From positions 1-15,209 of the forward strand of contig LSSK01001950.1 of the NCBI GenBank assembly GCA_001969505.1: a stretch of DNA of 15,209 bases, in the 5' to 3' direction. Each line of letters starts with the position of its first letter. The stretch's first letter is position 1. This document shows, piece by piece, positions 8,351-15,209 of this stretch. Under the pieces are notes generated by a model that searched no databases, had not been told where the DNA came from, and saw only the letters and a list, made by a program, of their open reading frames with translations. Source of the stretch: Zancudomyces culisetae. Its lineage: Eukaryota > Kickxellomycota > Harpellomycetes > Harpellales > Legeriomycetaceae. A program made the position numbers and the translations under genes.

Positions 8351-10786
8351 ATGTTGGACAATTATTCAGAAACTGGATCAATCGAATTCAGCTCCCCAGT
8401 GCTTACCAGAACAAACAGTTACCATTTTACACAGGATTCTATCGCTTCCACCAGCTACAACAACAGCAGCAACAACAATAACAATAACAATAACAATAAC
8501 AATAACATCATCACAAGTATGGACAATAGCGACTGTGGCAACAATCGTGCACCAAAAAGAAAATCGCCAATCGAAAGAAGGTTCAAATTGCGAGTTTGCG
8601 TCATATCAAAGATCGCACTAGAGAATAGAGCCAGCTATAAGAATAGAATCCAGGACAATTCCACTCATGCGAACAGTGATTACAATCCCAGGTATAATGT
8701 AAATCGTAGGAATACACTGGCCGGTAGCAGTGTTCCAAATACTGATTCTGACCAGTCCTGGTACACACAACTTTTCAACAATACATCTTCAAATATTGAA
8801 GTACTCAAACGTTTCATATACATCACTACTACCGAAAAGGAGATTGGAGAGCTAAAACACGAGCTCAAGACAATGTACCACAAGCTGTACCCAAATGAAA
8901 GCGATTTAAATGTGCTGACGATTCTTGACTCTCAATTCTGTGAATTACAGAATGAGTACAGGGTAAAAGAGGTCTTTGATGAGAGTAATATATTGTATAC
9001 TGTAGTAGATGTTACAGGTTCTACTTTAAAAGTAAACAACAAAGGTGGCTTATCAAAAACAAATGAAAAGGTAATCACCAGTACTGATGTAAATAGCGCT
9101 AATAAAAAGATGAAGCTTTCAAATGAAGACGACAAGAGTGTAAAAGCAAGTCGTAGAAAAAGTAAAAGTATGGTGGAAAATCAAGATAATGTTCCAGTAA
9201 AAAACGCACCGTCAAAGCCAGAGCAGCCTCCTACACAAACAGCAAATGAATCAATGACAAAAAAAAAGAAAAAGAAGGCTGCAAATGCACGGAAGGAACA
9301 AGAAAGGCAGAAAGCTGAAAAGGAGCAACGTGCTGAAAGTGAAAAAGTTAAAAGCCAGGTGCATGACAAACAGTTAAGTCAGAGTCCCAATGTAAATAAT
9401 TTAACTTCCAGCGTTGCTAAGCCAGATGTAGTTGATCAGGATAAAACAACAAGCAATAAAGACAAAGTCGCAGCGAGCAGCATGCCTAAAAACAAGAGTA
9501 GTAACAAACTGGACAATAAGCAGAATCCAACTAATCAAAAGGAGACCGAGATGGCTGTAGACACTAGCAGCAAAGTTAGTAATGATCGCAGCAACAAAAT
9601 TGATAAATTGGATGATGTTACAGATAACAGTGCTAAAATTAGTATTGATAAGATTTATCCAAGCAATGAAAAGGTGGATCTTTTAATAAGTAACTACATG
9701 AACAAAAAACAATTGCAAGGACCATTGGCCTCACCAATTAAGGGCTTGCCAAATAGCGAACAACTTCAAAACCAAGGCCAGCCAACACAAAATGTTCAGG
9801 ATAATATTAAATTGGAGAATAATCGAAAATTGGTACCAAAATCAAAATCAAAATCAAACACAAAAGAAAATGCAAATGCAAATGTAACTGATGTCCCAGC
9901 TGCAGTTGCGAAACCTATTCAAACTCAAAAACACACTTCACCAGCTAAAAAACAACTACACCCTGTACCAACAACGTTGATTTCAACTCCCAAATCCTCT
10001 TCACACGCACCATCATCATCACCTTTATCCTCCTCACCCTCACTCCCACTCTCGCAACTACATCTACAGCAACAGCAACAGCAACAGCCACCCTCGCCCA
10101 TAGCCCTGCCGTCTCCTTCACCATCGCCTTCAAAATCACCTTCCTTGTCGCCCTCTTCATCTTCTTCGTCGGATTCTTCATCCGAAAGCGATATCCAATC
10201 TTCAGCTGAGAACCCCAATAAGGCTAATATTTCTAAAAAAAATAGTTCCAATATAACAAACCAAAAATCAAAGCCACATGAATCGACAGCGCTTTCCACA
10301 CTCATTTCAGATTCCGACTCCAAAAACCGTACAAACATTGTACAAACCCAAAAGGACATGACTTCCACCAATCCATCAGCCGGTACAAAGACTGATGCCA
10401 AAACTAATGTACAAGTTTCCTCAGAAACCATTATTGATGAACTAACTATTAATGCACAGCTGGTGAAAACTCCACCTCTAAAGCCAATCAAAGATCAGAC
10501 CTCCGCCAATTCTCAACAACCCAATGGTAGGTTTATAAACTCAATTAAGCGAGCGATTAAAAAGAATTCGTTGAATCTAAGTCTGCCTAATGTTACTCCT
10601 CTGACTGAATTGGCAAAAACAAAGCCATTTGATGAGCTGCGAAAGAGAGCAAATGAAATGGTCACTAGCCGAGTTGTCAGCAACTCCACCACTCCATTTG
10701 GTTCAGCTACAAATACCAATAGAAACTCTTCGTCTTCTGACTACTCCTCTTCATCCGATTCATCTTCTTCTGATTCGTCTTCTGAC

Positions 10787-10834
<48 letters not shown>

Positions 10835-11020
10835 ACTAGCAACAAAACCAAAAGTAAAAACAAAAACTCGTCAAAAGATGCTGGTCAACAAAAGACTGGT
10901 TCTAAAATCCCTTTAAACGCGAAGAACAGCAATAATCCGTTCATTAACCCTTCATCTTCTTCGATAGGCATTTCCAAACATAACCCTAGAAATAGAAAAA
11001 GTTCCTTGTTATATTTATAA
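8351..11020 (+). CDS. NET1: Net1/Tof2-type nucleolar Cdc14-anchor protein
   Basis: In yeast Net1 holds Cdc14 phosphatase in the nucleolus until mitotic exit (RENT complex, with Sir2) and supports rDNA silencing and Pol I; Tof2 is its paralog. Identity comes from residues 77-221: RRFKLRVCVISK, then VLKRFIYITTTEKEI and the stretch KLYPNESDLNVLTILD through EYRVKEVF. These follow the order of the conserved Net1/Tof2 N-terminal domain as I remember it, with YPSLEEDIEILTLQD-like and LVKDVF-like segments. The rest is disordered: Lys/Asn/Ser-rich, seven Gln at 573-579, a Ser-Pro cluster at 581-601 (possible Cdk sites) and Ser/Asp-rich stretches near 605 and 795-828. A short segment (PNVTPLTELAKTKPFDELRKRA) may match a conserved C-terminal patch. 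A 76-residue Asn-rich extension precedes the domain; Met57 is an alternative start. NET1 versus TOF2 cannot be decided here; the total is shorter than S. cerevisiae Net1 and nearer Tof2. Confidence 0.75.
8471..8506 (+). repeat. AAC/AAT microsatellite encoding 12 Asn
   Basis: Alternating AAC and AAT codons, effectively a 6-bp repeat, encode residues 41-52 of the NET1-type protein ahead of its conserved domain. Such tracts vary in length between strains and suggest a disordered tail. Confidence 0.85.
10067..10087 (+). repeat. CAG/CAA tract encoding seven Gln
   Basis: Alternating CAG and CAA codons encode residues 573-579 of the NET1-type protein. They are followed at once by the Pro/Ser cluster whose many Ser-Pro pairs could be proline-directed kinase sites. 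Confidence 0.85.
10784..10834 (+). repeat. GAT triplet repeat encoding 17 Asp
   Basis: One GAC followed by sixteen uninterrupted GAT codons encode residues 812-828. The run directly follows a Ser/Asp-rich stretch whose Ser codons are mixed (TCT, TCA, TCC, TCG), so the Asp run looks like a recent replication-slippage expansion at the edge of an older acidic region. Ser/Asp-rich C-termini occur in nucleolar proteins including Net1. Confidence 0.9.
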
Positions 11021-11107
11021 TTTTATTTTTCACAGTTGCTACTTGATTAAATATACTTGCTTGCTATGCAGTTTTTATATTTAATTTTTTGTTTTTGCTA
11101 ATTTCAC
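11021..11107. other. Short convergent intergenic region, NET1 and RTT109 3' ends
   Basis: Only 87 bp separate the two convergent stop codons. The stretch is rich in T runs and in TATATTTAATTT-like strings that could serve as 3'-end signals on either strand. The two transcripts probably overlap at their 3' ends. Confidence 0.5.
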
Positions 11108-13000
11108 CTATTTCTTTTTACGCTTGATCAGATTAGTGCTTAACACATTTACTTGGCCGTTCTTGCTTTCATTTCTATCAATACCCTGTCCTTTTCTTTT
11201 AAACGTAACAATATTTGTAACCCCACTACCATTAGTGACAGTAGTTTGTTTAGTATTTTCAATAGCCTTACACAGGACCCTTTGTACTTCAGATTCACTG
11301 TCCATATTTGCAACCTCCACAAAATGACAATCTATGTTACACCCATCCTGAACATTTAGCATATCAATCACATATTCTCTAAATTTTCTAGTAGATCTAA
11401 CCGCGGTCTCAATGGTAGAATAATCCATTTCTTCTAAATCAATCAACTTGTTATTGATTCTGTTATAAACATCGGGTTCAAGAGCATTCTCCTCAAGCAT
11501 AGAGTCGAATTGATAATCCATCGTGGCCATTCCACCTTTACACTTGTCATTAACACCATTATCATCACCAACGTTTTTACTACATTTGATTGCTTGCTCC
11601 TTCCTTCCGATTTCTATATTGAAGAATCCTGTCATATGTCCACTGCCACATTCCTCGCTAATACTTACAAGTGCCAAAACTTCAGCAATACTAGTTTTCT
11701 TGTACTTAACTGCGGGGCCGCCGTTGTTCGTTTTAGCAGGTGTATTTTCATAGATCTTTTGCAGTTGTCTAGTTATCGGATCATCCGGATATTGTGGAAT
11801 GGTTTCGATCGCTGGAAGTCTCATCTTTGTGGCATCACAATATCCGTAATTCCAGGAAATTTTCACAAGTTCCCCATAGCTGTAGCAAGTGTTCTGGCGA
11901 TAACTATCGTTATCAGCATTACCTATAATAGATTCACTTGTCGACGGTGATTTCGGAGATCGAACTTTGTTTATCAGTTCGTGTAACCACTTAATTTCAA
12001 GACTACTTTCTACATTCGGAATCCACACATTCGCATTGATCGTTGTTTCCACTTTATTAATTCTATTTTCCTTTAAGTTAGATATCTTCTCATTAGCAAT
12101 ACTGGAGTCAGTCACGCGACCTCCTTCTACATGCTTACATTCAAGCACAGGAGAATTTTTCGCTTGTTCTGTTACGTAGTTACAGGCACTGTTTTTTAGT
12201 TTGTAGTACTCGAAAAATATATCAAAAGTCCTAGTCCACCATTTCACAAGCTCTGAACCCTCCAAAATACGCTTATTGCGAATGTTTTTCTTGGAGTTAG
12301 CAAATAAATATTCTGGCTGAGCTCTAGCGAACGTGTATACAAGTACGTTTTCAATATCTTTATTATAAGCAGTATTGTATTTATACTTGATCGCATATTC
12401 CAAGTATCCCACAATCAACGCTCTAACATAACCCAAAGAAGGACGCTTCTGCTCATCTTTGATATTTGGAGCTTTTTCGTTTCCATATCCTGAACTATCT
12501 ACCTTTTCTATATATATTACTATCCGCCTTGTTTTCTCGTTCTGATTGCCGTTCTTGCTGGAATTTTTACAGACTTGAATTTCTAAACCCCCAACTAGAG
12601 AGTTTGAGATTTCCGTACCACACAAGTTTGTTTTATAAGAATATTGATGATAACTCGAAATATTTTTCCCAGCCTCAGTCTGCTCCTTTTCCAGAATTTT
12701 ATTATTGTTAACCAATATGCTGTATTCCTTTACCTGGATTCCCGCAACAAATACTTGTTCCCCGTTTCCAATCTTTTTTGAAAGCAACAATATTAAATTC
12801 TGCTCCACTGTCTCATTATTTGATTCCTGTTTCCATTCGCCCGCGTTTAAAGCTGGTAGTATAGTTTTATTTGAAATTTCAGGTTTTGTATAAAAAGTAT
12901 AGATTTGTCCATCGGAAGAATCGGGAATAGTCTGAACTACAGATCGGACAGATTCAATTAATGTTCCTTGTTTGATTATTGCTTTATTGAAACTATTCAT
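11108..13000 (-). CDS. RTT109: Histone H3 lysine acetyltransferase Rtt109
   Basis: Fungal p300-like acetyltransferase that uses acetyl-CoA to modify newly made H3 (K56, also K9/K27) with the chaperones Asf1 and Vps75, in replication-coupled nucleosome assembly and genome stability. Signature stretches in family order: VDSSGY (167-172, Asp168 matching yeast Asp89), ARAQPEYLFANSKKN (225-239), ELVKWW (250-255, matching the yeast Trp221/Trp222 pair), PDDP with Arg411 (405-411, matching yeast Asp287, Asp288 and Arg292), and ECGSGHMTGFFNIEIG (450-465). The basic tail KRKKK ends the protein as a likely nuclear or histone-contact signal. The length of 630 exceeds the 436 of S. cerevisiae. Extra sequence sits near 98-157, 268-330 and 466-500, in low-complexity loops. 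Ile409 occupies the place of the autoacetylated Lys290. No intron is needed. The ATG at 13000 gives an N-terminus that fits the family. Confidence 0.92.
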   Translation of the reverse strand: MNSFNKAIIKQGTLIESVRSVVQTIPDSSDGQIYTFYTKPEISNKTILPALNAGEWKQESNNETVEQNLILLLSKKIGNGEQVFVAGIQVKEYSILVNNNKILEKEQTEAGKNISSYHQYSYKTNLCGTEISNSLVGGLEIQVCKNSSKNGNQNEKTRRIVIYIEKVDSSGYGNEKAPNIKDEQKRPSLGYVRALIVGYLEYAIKYKYNTAYNKDIENVLVYTFARAQPEYLFANSKKNIRNKRILEGSELVKWWTRTFDIFFEYYKLKNSACNYVTEQAKNSPVLECKHVEGGRVTDSSIANEKISNLKENRINKVETTINANVWIPNVESSLEIKWLHELINKVRSPKSPSTSESIIGNADNDSYRQNTCYSYGELVKISWNYGYCDATKMRLPAIETIPQYPDDPITRQLQKIYENTPAKTNNGGPAVKYKKTSIAEVLALVSISEECGSGHMTGFFNIEIGRKEQAIKCSKNVGDDNGVNDKCKGGMATMDYQFDSMLEENALEPDVYNRINNKLIDLEEMDYSTIETAVRSTRKFREYVIDMLNVQDGCNIDCHFVEVANMDSESEVQRVLCKAIENTKQTTVTNGSGVTNIVTFKRKGQGIDRNESKNGQVNVLSTNLIKRKKK

Positions 13001-13127
13001 GCTTTTATATTTAGTTATGTAGAGTTGGAAGGATACTGAGCGAAATTACTATAAATGTTAAAACAGAATTAGTATAATTCAACTTTTGAAATGGAAAATC
13101 AAAAACTAAATAAATCGGACATTTTAA

Positions 13128-13150
13128 CGCTAGCCAATAAATAGCTAGCG
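13128..13150. repeat. Perfect inverted repeat in the RTT109 upstream region
   Basis: CGCTAGC at 13128-13134 and GCTAGCG at 13144-13150 form a 7-bp stem around a 9-base A+T loop, about 130 bp upstream of the RTT109 start. It is unusually G+C-rich for its surroundings. It could be a paired binding site or a cruciform; function unknown. Confidence 0.5.
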
Positions 13151-13153
13151 GTT

Positions 13154-13161
13154 TATTTATA
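13154..13161 (-). promoter_or_regulatory. TATA-like element upstream of RTT109
   Basis: TATAAATA on the minus strand, about 154 bases before the RTT109 ATG and just upstream of the CGCTAGC inverted repeat. The distance suits a yeast TATA box, but the base composition makes chance matches likely. Confidence 0.25.
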
Positions 13162-14700
13162 AATTCGACTTTAACCCAACCAAATATTTCATCAATAGAA
13201 AATAAAATATTTATCAAATTGAATAAACGTGATAGAATAAAATAAACAAAAATCATTTTCATCTTTTAGAAAACTAAAATTATATATTATAGATTATATA
13301 ATAACACAATTAATCATATTTCAACGTTGTAATTATTTAAACACGCAAACAGATATAAATATTTTGATTATAACCATAAACTTTAATCAAAAATTGGGAA
13401 ATTAATCATGATAAATACCCTTGCTAATTTGATCTGATCATAATTAATATTGTATAATTTAAAAAGTATAAACACATTAAACAATTAAAAAAGGTTAGAT
13501 GATAAGACGACATAAAAAATGGTGTATACAAGCTACGATTATAAACCGATACATTAATCTGTAACTAATTAGTAGCGCTTTTATTTAATTTATAAATGTA
13601 AAAATGACAAGGATTCTAATTGCGCGGTCAAATTATAATAGTAGACATAAATTAAATACAAATGATAACAAGATAGAGTTTTGGTTCTATTCTTATTTCA
13701 ACAATAATAACAAATAAATAATTGCAAAAGTAGTGCTGTCGATTCTTTGTAAATATTTAGGCACTAAGTTTATTAGGTTGTAAAGATTCTATCAAATATC
13801 GTTAACTAACCAAATCAAAATAATAGAATTAGAAAATGAAATAATAACAAAAGAAAATGAATAACATAACTAATATGTGGTATCGAAAATTTAAATATAA
13901 TGGAGTGAAGTAGTAGACAAACAAATAAGAATATATTACTAGATAAACATAGCATGCTAGCTTGGGAGTTAATAATTGAAAGCGAATAAAATTGAAAGAA
14001 GATTGAGGTTACAAAGATATGATTTACATAAAATAAGTATATTAGACATTTAACAATATCCATTTTCTAACTGATAAAGTAAATCCTGAGCTATATTTAC
14101 ACAGGATAAAATTAAGATAGTAAGTGTTAGCCAAGATAAATATTTAATAATATGTGATAAATAATAGAACGAATTGAAGTAATAAGAAATAGTATATAGT
14201 TGATAAATAACAAACATAAGTGATATTACTAATAACAATTATATTATATGACATGAAATTTATACCCCAAGATGATAGAGAATATAATTATGTAACATAT
14301 TAATTATACTGTTATAATATGTAGGTGTTTCAACAACATGATATAATATATCGTTGGAAATATTTTAGTAAGTATAGAACAGGTACCATAGATATACTCA
14401 GACTAAAGCTTACTGATTTGTTATGTATTCCTACAATTATATTACTAAATACCAACTAAATATGATGTTTTAAAAATTATTAATAAGAAATAATTGTGTG
14501 TTCTTAATTAGCTATACTCGCGTTTGCAGAATTTAAATAGAATAAATATCTAGAAAAGATAATGTGGGCAAATTCATTAAAACAAATATTATCGAGTTGC
14601 TATACATACTCAGGTATATTCATTGTCGGATTAAATTTACCTTTTGTAAACTATATCTGACAGTACCGCTTTAAATAGTATGATGATTAGATATAATTAA

Positions 14701-14717
14701 CTACCAATAAGTGGTAG
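14701..14717. repeat. Small perfect hairpin (CTACCA/TGGTAG)
   Basis: A 6-bp inverted repeat around a 5-base loop in the gene-free A+T-rich region. No flanking T run makes it a terminator, and no role is evident. Confidence 0.4.
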
Positions 14718-15041
14718 GACCCTAGTTTGTTATGTTAATCGAGTTTAACTATTGTAAAGGTTGAAATAAATATGCTACGAAATTAAGATGCCAAAAACAA
14801 AAATTGATAACTACAATTATAATGCGGTTTAAAACAAATATAAACCATATTAAATCAGAAAAAATTAATAAAAACTATTCGATAATTATTAGTGTAAATA
14901 AAATGAATTATAATTATGTAGAACGTCTAGTTGTTAATCAAAATAAATATAACATGACACATACAAAATTGCAAGTAAGAAAACCATTAGCAACTCTTAT
15001 GAGTGGCAGTATACAATACATATAAAATTAAGAACAATAAC

Positions 15042-15055
15042 AAAAATTCGTAAAA
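15042..15055 (-). terminator. RNA polymerase III terminator after tRNA-Lys
   Basis: Reading the minus strand after the tRNA-Lys 3' end, a T4 run (15052-15055) and then a T5 run (15042-15046) follow within about 20 bases. T4 or longer is the usual Pol III stop. No such run separates the two tRNA genes, so this probably ends transcription of both. Confidence 0.65.
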
Positions 15056-15059
15056 GTAA

Positions 15060-15132
15060 AGCCCAACGCGGGGGTCGAACCCGCAACCTTGAGATTAAGA
15101 GTCTCACGCTCTACCGATTGAGCTAGCCGGGC
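15060..15132 (-). tRNA. tRNA-Lys (anticodon CTT)
   Basis: The minus strand folds into a complete cloverleaf: acceptor GCCCGGC with GTTGGGC, D arm GCTC/GAGC, anticodon stem TGAGA/TCTCA around loop CTCTTAA, and T arm GCGGG/CCCGC with loop TTCGACC. The anticodon CTT reads AAG (Lys). There is no intron and CCA is not encoded. The discriminator would be U, encoded at 15060, as I recall for S. cerevisiae tRNA-Lys(CUU). The internal A box (TAGCTCAATCGG) and B box (GTTCGACCC) are intact. It lies two bases downstream of tRNA-Ala. Confidence 0.95.
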
Positions 15133-15134
15133 AA

Positions 15135-15206
15135 TGGAGAATGCGAGGATCGAACACGCGGCCTCTCGCATGCAAAGCGAGCGCTCTACCACTGAGCTAA
15201 TTCCCC
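15135..15206 (-). tRNA. tRNA-Ala (anticodon TGC)
   Basis: The minus strand gives acceptor GGGGAAT with ATTCTCC and discriminator A, including the G3:U70 wobble pair that marks alanine tRNAs. D arm GCTC/GAGC; anticodon stem CTCGC/GCGAG with loop TTTGCAT, anticodon TGC (reads GCA). The T stem GCGTG/CTCGC has a T:T mismatch at pair 52:62; the loop is TTCGATC and the B box GTTCGATCC is intact. There is no intron. The gene is the upstream member of a pair with tRNA-Lys and is complete within the window, three bases from its right edge. Confidence 0.93.
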
Positions 15207-15209
15207 TTG

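Larger units (their letters stand above)
13001..15059. other. Very A+T-rich region without a supported gene
   Basis: About 2 kb between RTT109 and the tRNA pair. The first few hundred bases must carry the RTT109 promoter. The remainder is extremely A+T-rich, and its short open frames (minus 13011-13262, 13815-14063, 14050-14238; plus 14804-15025) translate into Ile/Leu/Tyr/Asn-dominated strings expected of noncoding DNA. I saw no intact element. Neighbourhoods of tRNA genes in yeasts often hold decayed LTRs, and an origin or centromere-flanking role is possible, but nothing here proves either. Confidence 0.5.

Noticed and set aside
8328-8621. Open frame overlapping the start of the NET1-type gene in another frame
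   Set aside because: It starts with TTG and reads as Thr/Ile repeats from the AAC/AAT microsatellite, a shadow of the sense frame.
9925-10491. 188-residue open frame on the minus strand inside the NET1-type gene
   Set aside because: It is antisense to the low-complexity Ser/Pro/Gln region; its Cys/Glu/Gly runs are the mirror of the plus-strand repeats, and the sense frame carries a conserved domain.
11073-13013. Perfect matches to the Saccharomyces ARS consensus (TTTTATATTTA) at 11073-11083 and 13003-13013, and one at 8000-8010
   Set aside because: Several matches are expected by chance in DNA this rich in A+T, and the consensus applies only to close relatives of Saccharomyces.
13011-13262. 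83-residue minus-strand frame just upstream of RTT109
   Set aside because: It is in a different frame from RTT109, very hydrophobic in the manner of translated A+T-rich DNA, and overlaps the promoter inverted repeat. No splice sites join it to RTT109.
13815-15025. Short frames at 13815-14063, 14050-14238 (minus) and 14804-15025 (plus)
   Set aside because: Composition matches noncoding A+T-rich DNA; no motif or plausible gene structure.
1-15209. CRISPR array, insertion sequence, bacterial operon or integrated virus
   Set aside because: No spaced direct repeats, transposase, integrase or viral protein is visible; introns and tRNA structure show eukaryotic nuclear DNA.

Overview
The window looks like nuclear DNA of a budding-yeast-type fungus (Saccharomycotina). 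The reasons are a recognisable SPC105/KNL1 kinetochore gene, a NET1/TOF2-type Cdc14-anchor gene, a fungal-type RTT109 histone acetyltransferase gene and two eukaryotic tRNA genes, all in visibly A+T-rich DNA with Asn/Ser/Asp/Gln homopolymers in the proteins. Four spliceosomal introns can be placed by reading frame. Their donors are GTAAGA, GTAAGA, GTGAGT and GTAAGT rather than the GTATGT of Saccharomyces, and three of them hold TAAC-type branch-point candidates. CTG codons fall at conserved hydrophobic positions of the NET1-type domain, which argues against a CUG-Ser yeast. I cannot name the genus.

Layout. Positions 1-2041 hold no gene I can support; a possible frameshifted small reading frame lies at 1057-1409 (-). 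SPC105 runs 2042-5512 (+) in four exons and encodes about 1028 residues: an N-terminal RVSF site, MELT-like repeats, a long coiled coil and a C-terminal domain. A second plus-strand gene (5799-7312, one intron, about 446 residues) encodes a coiled-coil protein that I do not recognise. A gene-free stretch of about 1 kb with poly(dA:dT) tracts leads to the NET1/TOF2-type gene (8351-11020, +, 889 residues). This converges, across only 87 bp, on RTT109 (11108-13000, -, 630 residues). Beyond it lie about 2 kb of very A+T-rich DNA without a supported gene. At the right edge are tRNA-Ala(TGC) and tRNA-Lys(CTT), both on the minus strand and separated by only two bases.

Function. The recognised proteins belong to chromosome segregation and cell-cycle control: the outer kinetochore and checkpoint scaffold (Spc105), the nucleolar anchor of Cdc14 phosphatase (Net1/Tof2) and the H3K56 acetyltransferase of newly made histone (Rtt109). 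They are not an operon and do not form one known complex, so the adjacency may be chance. The unrecognised coiled-coil gene next to SPC105 is the part most worth pursuing: a divergent kinetochore subunit is possible but unproven. I see no sign of a transposon, CRISPR array, virus or toxin system.
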